DNA from: a virus
Strand: one strand, 5' to 3'
Length of the DNA: 35,030 bases
IMG/VR virus record: IMGVR_UViG_3300039106_000176
Coordinates: 1 to 35,030 of that record
The translations under genes were made by a program, and so were the position numbers. The first letter of the stretch is position 1. The number at the start of each line of letters is the position of its first letter. The notes under the pieces were generated by a model. It was not told the origin of the DNA. It saw only the letters and a program-made list of their open reading frames with translations, and ran no database searches. Positions 21,079 to 29,282 of the stretch are shown here, piece by piece.

Positions 21079-21558
21079 ATGGGATATACAAAGCGCCAAT
21101 TCGTAACGTCAGCCTTTGAAGAAATAGGCTTGGCAGATTACGTCTTTGACCTTCAGCCTGAACAGCTAGAGGCTGCTTTGCGGCGCTTAGATTCCATGAT
21201 TGCTGAATGGAACGCAATGGGCATCCGTCTTGGTTACGCAATGCCAAGTAGCCCACAGGACAGCGACCTTGATACAGAAACCAATGTGCCTGACAGCGCA
21301 TGGGAAGCAATCATCACCAACCTCGCCATTCGGATTGCTCCTGGCTATGGCAAGGCTGTATCGCCTGACACCAAGGTATCAGCTAAAGGCGCTTACAACG
21401 TGCTATTGCAACGTGCGACCTATCCGCTTGAGCAACAGCTTCCACAGACGATGCCAACAGGACAGGGCAACAAGCCTTGGCGTTGGGATAACCCATTCGT
21501 CCCTCGCCCTGCCGACCCTATAGATGCTGGGCCTGATGGCCCCCTTGATTGGAGTTAA
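21079..21558 (+). CDS. P22 gp4-like tail accessory factor / head completion
   Basis: 159 residues (P22 gp4 is 166). The N-terminus YTKRQFVTSAFEEIGLADYV is followed by LRRLDSMIAEWNAMGIRLGY and later AWEAIITNLAIRIAPGYGKA, the pattern of the gp4 family. In P22 this protein forms the first ring under the portal and is needed to stabilise packaged DNA. The long Pro-rich C-terminal tail (NPFVPRPADPIDAGPDGPLD) would extend into the tail assembly. Confidence 0.9.
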   Translation: MGYTKRQFVTSAFEEIGLADYVFDLQPEQLEAALRRLDSMIAEWNAMGIRLGYAMPSSPQDSDLDTETNVPDSAWEAIITNLAIRIAPGYGKAVSPDTKVSAKGAYNVLLQRATYPLEQQLPQTMPTGQGNKPWRWDNPFVPRPADPIDAGPDGPLDWS

Positions 21559-21561
21559 ACC

Positions 21562-21888
21562 ATGCCTACCATTAATCAGCTACCAACTGTCACACAGGTT
21601 TCCGGTGGAGATCAGTTGCCGTTGTTCGTAACCAACCAAGGCGATGCCCGTCGTTGTTCTGTTACGACCCTTATCGAATACATTCAGGTAAACTTTGGCG
21701 CTGTTACCTGTATGTCGGTTCAGACAACGCCCGTGCGATTTGACCAGTTGCCGAATGCTGTTGGCAATGCTGGCGCTCGTGCATTCATCACAAACTGCAA
21801 TACAGCAACGTTCAACGCTGCCGCTGCTGGCGGTGGTTCAAACCAAGTTCCAGTGTTCAGCAATGGCGTAAACTGGTTCGTCGGCTAA
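21562..21888 (+). CDS. Small virion-associated hypothetical protein
   Basis: 108 residues. The start MPTINQLPTVTQVSGGDQLP LFVTNQGDARRCSV resembles short N-terminal modules found on many phage fibre-like and decoration proteins, and the same 'LP...GTEVLPI' style opens the fibre gene at 34387. The tail is Ala/Gly/Asn-rich. It may be a head fibre or decoration component. Catalytic or membrane features are absent. Confidence 0.65.
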   Translation: MPTINQLPTVTQVSGGDQLPLFVTNQGDARRCSVTTLIEYIQVNFGAVTCMSVQTTPVRFDQLPNAVGNAGARAFITNCNTATFNAAAAGGGSNQVPVFSNGVNWFVG

Positions 21889-21915
21889 TTCTAATTTCAT
21901 TTAAGGGGTTCTGAA

Positions 21916-23103
21916 ATGATTATTCAACCAGGTCTCACTCAGACTATTACTGATGTTGTTGTCCCTGCTGGTCAATATATCAGCATTGGCAATGTCGGCA
22001 ACGATGCCACAACCGTTTCGCTTGAGCCACTCGGCCCATTGAGCTACGAATATTACACCGAAATTGCTTCGCTTTCTAACAGCGCAGAGATGTTCGGCCC
22101 TTATCCAGTTGATCGCACAGTGCGTATCACCAGCGGCCTTCAGTCAACAGCGCAATACGACGTAGGCGCTCAACCAACGCTGCGTGACTTCCCGCCTTTG
22201 ACAATCGGCAGCCTTGAGCCTGTTAGCCTTGTCGAGCCAGCAGCTACCTTTGTGACGCTCACTTATGCGAATAACGCAGGCGATGTTAAATTGGTAAGTG
22301 CTGGCGTTCATGGCCTCACCAATGCAGTTTCGCAAGGCTCTGACCTTTATATCACTTGGACGGGTGGAACGGCATCCACTGGCTTTTATGAAGTATTGGA
22401 CGCTGATACAGATACTAAGGAGGTAACCATTGACCTACCTTACATCTCGTCAACCGTCACGATTACCATTGCTGCACCAGGCGTTATAACTTGGGCTGGA
22501 CATGGCCTATCGGTAAACGACACGATCCGCTTTACCACTACTGGTGCTTTGCCTACTGGCTTGGCTATCAACACCACATACTATGTGAAGCAAGTGCTGT
22601 CAGCCAACACCTTCACGGTGTCAACTTCAGCAGGCGGCGCAGCAGTCACCACAAGCGGCACGCAGTCTGGCACACACACTGCTCTCGTTTGGTATGGCGT
22701 TGCAGTTGTTGCTGTAGCCAACACTGAAATTACGCTGGCATCTGTCACAGTCCCAGGCTGGTCGATGGGCGTTGGTGGCGGCATGGAAATTGACGCTTTG
22801 TTTACTGTGACCAATAACGCGACGGTTAAAACATTGGGCATGACATACGGCGGTGGCGTTCTCTTGGCTGCTGCGGCGGCTAACAACACCAGCGCGTGTG
22901 TTCAGAAGCTAATGTGCAACCGTGGTAGCTCGCAAGTTGTCAGCAACTCAGCAACTGCTGTAGGTCATGGCCTATCGACTGGTGCGAACGTGTTCCTGAA
23001 CGTCGATGCTACACAGGATCAGACATTTGCAATCACTGTAAAGCCAGCGACTGCGAATAACCTCATGCGGCTTGAGGCATTCAAGCTTCATGTAACTTTC
23101 TAA
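21916..23103 (+). CDS. Head-fibre or decoration-like structural protein
   Basis: 395 residues with AAGGGG 8 bases before ATG 21916. The N-terminus (QPGLTQTITDVVVPAGQYIS) and the central repeats are beta-rich. The module WAGHGLSVNDTIRFTTTGAL followed by YYVKQVLSANTFTVS occurs in many phage fibre and decoration proteins. The C-terminal half is Ala/Thr/Val-rich with a likely beta-sandwich ending in RLEAFKLHVTF. It should be exposed on the virion; exact location unknown. Confidence 0.72.
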   Translation: MIIQPGLTQTITDVVVPAGQYISIGNVGNDATTVSLEPLGPLSYEYYTEIASLSNSAEMFGPYPVDRTVRITSGLQSTAQYDVGAQPTLRDFPPLTIGSLEPVSLVEPAATFVTLTYANNAGDVKLVSAGVHGLTNAVSQGSDLYITWTGGTASTGFYEVLDADTDTKEVTIDLPYISSTVTITIAAPGVITWAGHGLSVNDTIRFTTTGALPTGLAINTTYYVKQVLSANTFTVSTSAGGAAVTTSGTQSGTHTALVWYGVAVVAVANTEITLASVTVPGWSMGVGGGMEIDALFTVTNNATVKTLGMTYGGGVLLAAAAANNTSACVQKLMCNRGSSQVVSNSATAVGHGLSTGANVFLNVDATQDQTFAITVKPATANNLMRLEAFKLHVTF

Positions 23104-23116
23104 TAAGGAAATCGAT

Positions 23117-23236
23117 ATGAAAATGGGTGGCGGAAAAATGAGCTACGGTTCCAAAGGCATGGCAATGGCAAAGAAGGCTGCTGGCAAAGCTGCTAAGCCA
23201 ATGATGATGACCAAAGCCAAGAAGAAAAAGAAGTAA
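23117..23236 (+). CDS. 39-residue Lys/Met-rich protein
   Basis: ATG 23117 has AAGGAA 7 bases upstream. The product is MKMGGGKMSYGSKGMAMAKK then AAGKAAKPMMMTKAKKKKK, one third Lys and one fifth Met. Its end repeats the KAAGK...KPM...KKK pattern of the 58-residue protein at 20587, so the two may share ancestry. It is clearly a real gene by its ribosome site and fit between neighbours. It may neutralise packaged DNA or be a small capsid component. Confidence 0.68.
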   Translation: MKMGGGKMSYGSKGMAMAKKAAGKAAKPMMMTKAKKKKK

Positions 23237-23244
23237 GCTTTCGG

Positions 23245-23526
23245 ATGAAAAAGGATTCGCGTCTTACTCGTGCTGGCGTCGCAGGCTATAACAAGCCTAA
23301 GCGCACACCATCGCATCCAAAGAAGTCACACGTTGTGGTAGCTAAGGAAGGCGATAAGGTTAAGACAATCCGCTTCGGACAGCAGGGCGTAATGGGTTCA
23401 CCCGCCAGCAAAGGCGAAAGCGAAGCCAACAAGAAGCGCCGCGCATCGTTTAAAGCTAGGCACGCAAAGAATATTGCCAAGGGTAAAATGAGCGCGGCCT
23501 TCTGGTCGGACAAGATTAAGTGGTAA
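23245..23526 (+). CDS. Conserved basic phage protein
   Basis: 93 residues. MKKDSRLTRAGVAGYNKPKR TPSHPKKSHVVVAKEGDKVK and RASFKARHAKNIAKGKMSAA form a highly conserved small protein found in the structural region of many podophages. The protein is strongly basic (Lys/Arg about 30%). I know of no assigned function; its conservation and place between head and tail genes suggest a virion or assembly role, possibly DNA-binding. Confidence 0.85.
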   Translation: MKKDSRLTRAGVAGYNKPKRTPSHPKKSHVVVAKEGDKVKTIRFGQQGVMGSPASKGESEANKKRRASFKARHAKNIAKGKMSAAFWSDKIKW

Positions 23527-23538
23527 AGGAATTGAGCT

Positions 23539-23841
23539 ATGAATGATATTGAAACATTTGCACCCGCTTATGGAGAAGCTATTCTAGTCTCTCCTGGAAA
23601 CACAAGCGGAAACTCTGTTATCCGCAGGAATACGACATCGCTTTGCATCACTAGCCGTAATTCGGTTGAGTGCTTTGTCCGCATCGGCACGGGCGTTGGT
23701 CTAGCTGCAACGACTGCTGACTATCTTGTTCCGCCAAACGGTCAGGTGAGCATCAGCAAGTTTATGGATTATGACCGGATCGCATACATTGCCCCTGCTG
23801 GCGGTGGTTCGCTCCACATCATTCCAGGCGAAGGCTTCTAA
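23539..23841 (+). CDS. Small virion-region hypothetical protein
   Basis: 100 residues with AAAGGA 9 bases before ATG 23539. The sequence is beta-rich (GEAILVSPGNTSGNSVIRRN, then SISKFMDYDRIAYIAPAGGG, ending HIIPGEGF), like a small jelly-roll or decoration protein. Its TAA shares one base with the next ATG. Family unknown. Confidence 0.65.
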   Translation: MNDIETFAPAYGEAILVSPGNTSGNSVIRRNTTSLCITSRNSVECFVRIGTGVGLAATTADYLVPPNGQVSISKFMDYDRIAYIAPAGGGSLHIIPGEGF

Positions 23842-23975
23842 TGTTTCTGCTAACGCGCCTTCGGAATCGCTTGCGTTATTTCAACGTAGACGGTGGCCCT
23901 GTCCTTGGTGCGCTTCTTCTAGAGAATGGTGACTTCCTGACTCTTGAAGATGGCGGCTATATTCTGCTGGAATAA
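23841..23975 (+). CDS. 44-residue hypothetical protein
   Basis: TAATG junction with the previous gene. MFLLTRLRNRLRYFNVDGGP, then VLGALLLENGDFLTLEDGGY and ILLE. The repeated (L/I)LLE(N/D)G(D/G) pattern is typical of short C-terminal 'LLLENGDFLLLEDGGRLLLE' segments seen in many phage structural proteins, so this gene may be a stand-alone version of that motif. Role unknown, probably virion-related. Confidence 0.62.
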   Translation: MFLLTRLRNRLRYFNVDGGPVLGALLLENGDFLTLEDGGYILLE

Positions 23976-23984
23976 CATATATCC

Positions 23985-25397
23985 ATGACACAGATTCCAA
24001 TCATTAATGGCATCTATACGGACAACGGGCCAGACTTTAGAACGTCTTATCCGGTGAACCTTGTGCCTGTGCCAAAGGCAACTGGAATCAATAATGGTTA
24101 TCTGCGACCCGCTGAAGGCATTGTCGGCAACGGCACTGGCCCTGGCATTGATCGCGGCGGCATAAACTACAACGGTGTTTGCTACCGCGTCATGGGTTCC
24201 AAGTTCGTATCAGTTGCCAGCAACGGCGCTGTGACGATCTTGGGCGATGTCGGCAACGATGGCGATTACGTTACGCTAGACTACAGCTTTGAATATATCG
24301 GCATTGCGTCGAACAACAATCTATTCCTGTGGGATATAAACACGGGAGTTCTCGCTCAGAACACCGACCCTGATCTTGGCGTTGTTCTAGATACAGTGTG
24401 GGTGGATGGCTACTGGATGACCACTGATGGCGAGTTCCTCGTTGTCACCGACCTAAGCAATCCGTTTGCAGTGAACCCACTGAAATATGGTTCGTCGGAA
24501 GTTGACCCTGACCCAGTGGTTGCCCTGCTGAAGCTACGCAATGAAGTCTATGCGCTCAACCGTCACACAATCGAAGTCTTTGACAACGTAGGCGGTGACC
24601 TATTCCCGTTCCAACGTATCGAAGGCGCACAGATTGAAAAGGGCGTTGTCGGCACTCATGCTTGCTGCGTGTTCCTTGAGAACATCGCATTCCTTGGCAG
24701 CGGCTTTAACGAAGCACCAGGTATTTATCTTGGCGCAAACGCAAACGCTAATAAGGTCAGCACGCAAGAGATTGACGAACTGCTGGCGACATTTACTGAG
24801 GCGCAGCTATCGGGCGTAAAGCTAGAGGCAAGGAACGATCGAGCGCATCAGCATCTATATATCCACCTTCCAGATCGCACGATTGTATTCGACGCAGCGG
24901 CATCGCAGGAATTGGGCCAACCTGTTTGGTTCGAACTGACGAGCAGCCTTGTGGACTATGCCCCATATCGCGCTAGAAACTTCGTGTGGTGCTATGACAA
25001 GTGGTTGCTAGGCGACCCCACCAGCAATGCCATTGGGTATCTTGTGAAGGATATATCGACGCACTGGGGGCAAAAGGTGCGCTGGGAGTTTGGCACGACC
25101 ATTCTGTACAATGATGGGCGCGGCGCGATATTGCAGAACCTTGAACTGGTTTCTCTGACAGGCGCGGTTGCGTATGGCTTAGACCCAACCATTAACACCA
25201 GTTACTCGATCGACGGGCAGAACTGGAGCCAGCAGAAATTTATCAAGGCGGGTAAGACAGGGCAGCGTGCAAAGCGTCTTGTATGGTTCCACCAAGGCTG
25301 GATGCGTAACTGGCGCGTTCAACGCTTCCAAGGCACATCAGACGCTCATATGTCTTTTGCTCGGCTGGAAGCGCAGATAGAGCCGTTGGCTTACTAA
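23985..25397 (+). CDS. P22 gp10-like packaged-DNA stabilisation protein
   Basis: 470 residues (P22 gp10 is 472). The N-terminus IPIINGIYTDNGPDFRTSYP VNLVPVPKATGI and the beta-propeller-like repeats (GGINYNGVCYRVMGSKFVSV, YSFEYIGIASNNNLFLWD) are diagnostic. In P22 gp10 forms the hexameric ring below gp4 to which tailspikes and needle bind. The stop shares one base with the next ATG. High confidence from family pattern, length and order. Confidence 0.93.
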   Translation: MTQIPIINGIYTDNGPDFRTSYPVNLVPVPKATGINNGYLRPAEGIVGNGTGPGIDRGGINYNGVCYRVMGSKFVSVASNGAVTILGDVGNDGDYVTLDYSFEYIGIASNNNLFLWDINTGVLAQNTDPDLGVVLDTVWVDGYWMTTDGEFLVVTDLSNPFAVNPLKYGSSEVDPDPVVALLKLRNEVYALNRHTIEVFDNVGGDLFPFQRIEGAQIEKGVVGTHACCVFLENIAFLGSGFNEAPGIYLGANANANKVSTQEIDELLATFTEAQLSGVKLEARNDRAHQHLYIHLPDRTIVFDAAASQELGQPVWFELTSSLVDYAPYRARNFVWCYDKWLLGDPTSNAIGYLVKDISTHWGQKVRWEFGTTILYNDGRGAILQNLELVSLTGAVAYGLDPTINTSYSIDGQNWSQQKFIKAGKTGQRAKRLVWFHQGWMRNWRVQRFQGTSDAHMSFARLEAQIEPLAY

Positions 25398-26044
25398 TGG
25401 CTGTAACTCCACGAAGATTAAGCCTGACACGGGATCAGTTTGCCTCGTTCCTTCAGGACTTCGAGCAGATTAAGCAATTCGAAAATCTGTTTGCTACCGT
25501 TGATACCATGGCGAACGTCACTACTGATGAAATTAACATCGCTGCTGGCAATGCTAGTGCTGCTGCCAATGAAGCAAATGACAGCATACAAAGTCTTTTG
25601 GATTCTTTAGACCGAGGGCCACCAGCTGCATCTCAGGAACAGATTGCGGCATTGCAAGAGCAAATAACGACACTTCAACAAGCGCCACCAGCATTGGATG
25701 CGCTGGCTGTGCAAGCAATCATCAATGCGTCATCGTCGCCTGTAATTAAAACAGCGGACTTTACGGTAGCCTCTGGTGAGCTTTGGATAATCAATAACAA
25801 GTCAGGATCGACTTGCACTGTCACGCTGCCTGCGGCTTCGGTATATGCTGGACGTACTCTTAACTTCCAAAACTACCAAGATCAGTCACTTGTATCTGCG
25901 TCAAGCGATGTCATTCCGCAAGGTGGCGGCTCGGCTGGTTCCGCTATTTTGACAAATGTTGCAGGAAACTGGGCAACCCTAGTGTCAAACGGCACAAATT
26001 GGGTTATAACGCAAGCAGCATCATTTAATTGTTTGTTGTATTAA
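25397..26044 (+). CDS. Tail-needle-position protein with coiled coil
   Basis: 215 residues, one-base overlap with gp10. Order matches P22 gene 26 (tail needle, 233 residues). The N-terminus TPRRLSLTRDQFASFLQDFE and the coiled-coil segment SQEQIAALQEQITTLQQAPP are followed by a beta-rich C-terminus (STCTVTLPAASVYAGRTLNF, GGGSAGSAILTNVAGNW) with Gly-rich repeats. Similar proteins occur in other podophages without clear needle homology. It may plug the tail channel or be an adaptor. Confidence 0.62.
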   Translation: MAVTPRRLSLTRDQFASFLQDFEQIKQFENLFATVDTMANVTTDEINIAAGNASAAANEANDSIQSLLDSLDRGPPAASQEQIAALQEQITTLQQAPPALDALAVQAIINASSSPVIKTADFTVASGELWIINNKSGSTCTVTLPAASVYAGRTLNFQNYQDQSLVSASSDVIPQGGGSAGSAILTNVAGNWATLVSNGTNWVITQAASFNCLLY

Positions 26045-26054
26045 AGGATTAAAC

Positions 26055-26390
26055 ATGGCTGTATCAACAAGAGTTCTGATTCCGGCAAAGACTGCTGAGA
26101 ACACACAGACAACGCAATACACTGCGACGAACGTCACAGCTATCATCGACAAGTTCACAGCGACGAACTACAGCGCAACGGCTGCGACGATTAGCGTCAA
26201 CCTTGTGGCATTGTCTGGCAGCGCAGGGAATGACAACTTGATCGTCAAGACCAAGACGCTTCAGCCATCGGAAACCTATACGTTCCCTGAGTTAGTCGGT
26301 CAGGTAATCGCGTCAGGCGGATTTATTTCAACTATTGCCGGAACAGCTACAGCCATTAACATCCGCGCATCTGGACGGGAAATATCGTAA
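26055..26390 (+). CDS. Conserved small virion protein
   Basis: 111 residues with AAAGGA 9 bases before ATG. The pattern STRVLIPAKTAENTQTTQYT, then TATNYSATAATISVNLVALS and IASGGFISTIAGTATAINIR with the ending ASGREIS is common in phage structural clusters. A beta-sandwich virion or decoration role is probable; function not established. Its stop shares one base with the next start. Confidence 0.78.
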   Translation: MAVSTRVLIPAKTAENTQTTQYTATNVTAIIDKFTATNYSATAATISVNLVALSGSAGNDNLIVKTKTLQPSETYTFPELVGQVIASGGFISTIAGTATAINIRASGREIS

Positions 26391-26791
26391 TGAAAAAGCC
26401 AATGATTATGATTGAAGGCTTCGCGGGTATGCGCGAAAGCGAACCATTCATCACTACCGCTGAGAACAAGAAGAACACAGCGATGGTTATCAAGGACTGG
26501 ATGCTTGGCCCTGAGAACCCCAGCAACGAGAAGGGCGCTAACCCTGAATACTGGGTTGCCTTGGGTGTAGCTATGCAAGTCGATGAGGCTGAAGCCCGTC
26601 GCCGCCGCTGCTCACTTTGTGAGTACTACGATAATAGCACAATGACACAGGCCAAGATGGACAAAATCCCTTGGAACCAATGGGACGTAGAAGCCGGATT
26701 CCGTGGTTACTGCACTAAGTTTGAGTTCATCTGTCACGATCTTCGCTCTTGTCAAGCATTTGAGGAACGAGAGTTTGAATTTGACGATTGA
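26390..26791 (+). CDS. Cys-rich phage protein, putative metal or Fe-S binder
   Basis: 133 residues. N-terminal half: MIMIEGFAGMRESEPFITTA, conserved in podophages. C-terminal half holds Cys74 and Cys77 (CSLC), Cys108, Cys115 and Cys121 in a pattern EAGFRGYCTKFEFICHDLRS CQAF, which resembles Fe-S or zinc-binding modules. The protein ends in acidic residues. It directly precedes the cupin-SET gene (66 bases and a hairpin apart), and the pair may work together, though this is inference. Function unknown. Confidence 0.7.
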   Translation: MKKPMIMIEGFAGMRESEPFITTAENKKNTAMVIKDWMLGPENPSNEKGANPEYWVALGVAMQVDEAEARRRRCSLCEYYDNSTMTQAKMDKIPWNQWDVEAGFRGYCTKFEFICHDLRSCQAFEEREFEFDD

Positions 26792-26806
26792 TTGTGATAT
26801 GGTTTT

Positions 26807-26836
26807 GCCACAGAGCTTTTAAGAGCAGCCTGTGGC
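26807..26836. other. Hairpin in leader of cupin-SET gene
   Basis: GCCACAG (26807-26813) and CTGTGGC (26830-26836) pair as a 7-bp stem; the loop holds a smaller GCT/AGC stem (GCTTTTAAGAGC). No T-tract follows, so it is not a typical terminator. It precedes the AAAGG ribosome site (26846-26850) by about 10 bases and could affect translation or RNA stability of the cupin-SET gene. A TTGACG hexamer at 26781-26786 is -35-like but lacks a well-spaced -10. Confidence 0.4.
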
Positions 26837-26857
26837 TCATTTCGTAAAGGTGATGCC

Positions 26858-27745
26858 GTGACTGCAATATGCCGCACAAAAGACATTGATACAGTTGAAA
26901 GCGTTCTTATTGAGCCTTTCACAAAGGCTTTCAATGAAGCGGATGTTCAGCGTTTAGAGTCGGCACTTCTCGATCTGCCACAAGCTGACTGCCCTATTAC
27001 ACATCGCTTTGCTCCAGGCATTTATATTCGTGAAGTTCGTATGCCAGCAGATGCTTACATAGTCGGACATCATCACAAGACTGCTCACTTCAACAATATG
27101 CTATCTGGTCGCCTGACTATCTTAAATGACGATGGCACAAAGACAGAGCTAGTTGCTCCACAGTCGTTCATTGCGCCTCCTGGTCGCAAGATAGCCTATA
27201 TCCATGAAGATGTGATTTGGCAGAACGTCTTTGCAACTGATGAGCGTGACGTTGATACGCTTGATGAGATGTTTTTAGACAAAAGCGAATCATGGCAGGA
27301 ATCAAAGAAGTTTAACCAGATGCTGTTAAGCTTTGACCACTCTGAAGACATTGCGGATTTTTACGCAGCGATTGAGGAGTTTGGCTTTGAGCCTGAAACA
27401 GTTCGGCAAATATCCGAATTAGAACATGACCAGATTCCGTTTCCGCATGGCGAGTATAAGGTTGCGCTTGGTGATAGCCAGATTGAAGGCAAGGGATTGT
27501 TTGCATCTGGCAATATCCCGCAGTTTGAGGTAATTGCACCAGCATTGATGGGCGGATTTCGCACACCAGCGGGACGTTATACCAACCATTCAAAGAATCC
27601 AAATGCGATGATGTTTCGTATGGAAAATGGTGATATATATCTTGTTGCAATGCGCGACATCTCAGGATGCAAGGGCGGCAGCAACGGCGAAGAAATTACA
27701 GTTGATTATCGTCAGGCTTTAATCGTGACGATAGGGGGTTATTGA
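26858..27745 (+). CDS. Cupin-SET fusion, putative protein lysine methyltransferase
   Basis: 295 residues, GTG start with AAAGG 7 bases upstream. Residues about 50-140 are a cupin-like domain: YIVGHHHKTAHFNNMLSGRL (His71-73, His77 as metal ligands), then FIAPPGRKIAYIHEDVIWQN (His116). A helical linker follows (140-195). Residues about 197-290 carry the SET signature in order: SQIEGKGLFASGNI (207-220), GRYTNHSKNPNAMMF (239-253, the RFINHSCxPN box) and GEEITVDY (277-284). SET enzymes transfer methyl from S-adenosylmethionine to lysine of proteins. There is no pre-/post-SET zinc region. It lies between tail and ejection genes. Confidence 0.8.
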   Translation: MTAICRTKDIDTVESVLIEPFTKAFNEADVQRLESALLDLPQADCPITHRFAPGIYIREVRMPADAYIVGHHHKTAHFNNMLSGRLTILNDDGTKTELVAPQSFIAPPGRKIAYIHEDVIWQNVFATDERDVDTLDEMFLDKSESWQESKKFNQMLLSFDHSEDIADFYAAIEEFGFEPETVRQISELEHDQIPFPHGEYKVALGDSQIEGKGLFASGNIPQFEVIAPALMGGFRTPAGRYTNHSKNPNAMMFRMENGDIYLVAMRDISGCKGGSNGEEITVDYRQALIVTIGGY

Positions 27746-27746
27746 T

Positions 27747-28412
27747 ATGAGTGCAGTAGCAGCAGCAGTTATTGGAAGCGCAGTTATCGGCGGCGTTGTT
27801 TCAAGCAAGGCGGCTAGTAAAGCTGGTAAAGCGCAAGTGCAGGCGGCTGATGCTGCTGCGGCTGAACAGCGTGCGGCGCGTGAAGAAATGCGGACGCTGC
27901 TTAACCCTTATGTATCCGCTGGAACCCCAGCCCTGCAAGCACAGATGGCGGCATTAGGTCTGTCAGGGCCGGAGGCACAGCAAGAATTTGTCACGCAGCA
28001 AGAGCAAAGCCCGTTCTTTCAGTCATTGGCGCGACAAGGTGAAGAAGCTATCCTACAGAACGCATCGGCAACTGGTGGGCTTCGTGGCGGCAACGTTCAA
28101 GGTGCATTGGCACAGTTCCGCCCAGCATTGTTGAATCAGTTCCTTGAGCAGCAATATGGTCGTTTGGGCGGCATGACAAACCTTGGTCAAAATTCTGCGG
28201 CGGGTGTTGGTGCGGCTGGTATGCAAAGCGCAACTCAGATTGGCAACGCATATACTCAAGCGGGACAGGCAAGAGCTGGTTCCGCATTAGGACAAGCTAA
28301 CGCATTCAATCAAGCCCTTGGAACAGTTGCTGGTCAGATACCAGGAATGATTGGCCCTGGAATAAATTCAAGCATTACTAATATGTTTAATAGAAACCCT
28401 GGGATTTTCTAA
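27747..28412 (+). CDS. Ejection protein (P22 gp7-like position)
   Basis: 221 residues starting 1 base after the previous stop. N-terminal hydrophobic Ala/Gly/Val stretch (VAAAVIGSAVIGGVVSSKAA) may insert in membrane; then a long Gln/Ala-rich helix (AADAAAAEQRAAREEMRTLL), and Gly/Ala repeats (TGGLRGGNVQGALAQFRPAL, QTG-like). Similar proteins are DNA-transfer proteins of P22-like phages, released with the genome to build the channel through the cell envelope. It is first of three ejection genes, matching P22 order 7-20-16. Confidence 0.75.
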   Translation: MSAVAAAVIGSAVIGGVVSSKAASKAGKAQVQAADAAAAEQRAAREEMRTLLNPYVSAGTPALQAQMAALGLSGPEAQQEFVTQQEQSPFFQSLARQGEEAILQNASATGGLRGGNVQGALAQFRPALLNQFLEQQYGRLGGMTNLGQNSAAGVGAAGMQSATQIGNAYTQAGQARAGSALGQANAFNQALGTVAGQIPGMIGPGINSSITNMFNRNPGIF

Positions 28413-29281
28413 TGGCTCAACCATTCAATTATAACATTGCAAGCCCTATGGCAGCATTTGAAGGCTCGTTTAACTTTGCTCAGGCTCAAGAGCAAAAGCA
28501 GCGTGCTGAACAAGCGGCGCGTGAAAAGCAAGCGCAGCAAATGGCGGAGCAACAAAGAGTGCAAACTGCTCTTGAATCTATCAGCAGAGATAGATCGCCA
28601 GAAAACCTTGCTAAGAATCTTCTTCTTGTTCCGTCAATTAAAGAACAAGTTTTGGCAAGTGAATCCATATTAAACGAAGCCCAAAAAACTGCTGACAATC
28701 AATTTCGTGCAGAAGTGATAGGCTTGGCTAAAGGCGGGAATATAGATGCCGCTCGTGCGCGGTTAGCGGCACAAGCAGAAGGTTATGCGAATACCCCTGG
28801 AAAAGAAAAGCAAGCGGCTGCGGCACAGGCGCTGCTTAAAACTTTCGACATTAATCCTGAATCCGTTATTCTGCCAATGACCATTCAATTGGCTGAGAGC
28901 AATAAGGATTTATACAAAACATTATTTGATGCTGGTGAATTAACTGCATTCCAAAAGAATCAAAGGGCTGCTGGCGTTGACCCTGCAAGTCCTGAAGGCA
29001 TCGCACAGTCACAGCAATACTTACAATTGCAAATTGATCCTATAGTTGAGATGGTGACGCCTGATAACGTAAAGTTTGTTGGCCCCCGTTCCGAATATTT
29101 CAGGCGCTATGGTACAAACGCGCAAGAGCCTGTTGTAAAGGCGCTACCCGCTGTAGGCGAAGTAAGAAATGGTTATAGATTTAACGGTGGCGATCCTGCT
29201 CAAAAAAGTAACTGGTCTAAAGTAGGAAAGTCAGGAGGTCAGACTAGCGAAACGCAGTCTGGTAACTTTCAAGGGCAGTGA
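28412..29281 (+). CDS. Ejection protein (P22 gp20-like position)
   Basis: 289 residues, one-base overlap with the previous gene. The N-terminus is Gln/Glu/Arg-rich coiled coil (AQEQKQRAEQAAREKQAQQM), then a helical core and a conserved end (KALPAVGEVRNGYRFNGGDP). The +1 frame is open from 29226 to 29589 and encodes an M15-type peptidase domain, which suggests the intact protein once continued, or still continues through frameshifting, into it. It is expected to be packaged within the capsid and ejected. Confidence 0.75.
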   Translation: MAQPFNYNIASPMAAFEGSFNFAQAQEQKQRAEQAAREKQAQQMAEQQRVQTALESISRDRSPENLAKNLLLVPSIKEQVLASESILNEAQKTADNQFRAEVIGLAKGGNIDAARARLAAQAEGYANTPGKEKQAAAAQALLKTFDINPESVILPMTIQLAESNKDLYKTLFDAGELTAFQKNQRAAGVDPASPEGIAQSQQYLQLQIDPIVEMVTPDNVKFVGPRSEYFRRYGTNAQEPVVKALPAVGEVRNGYRFNGGDPAQKSNWSKVGKSGGQTSETQSGNFQGQ

Positions 29282-29282
29282 C

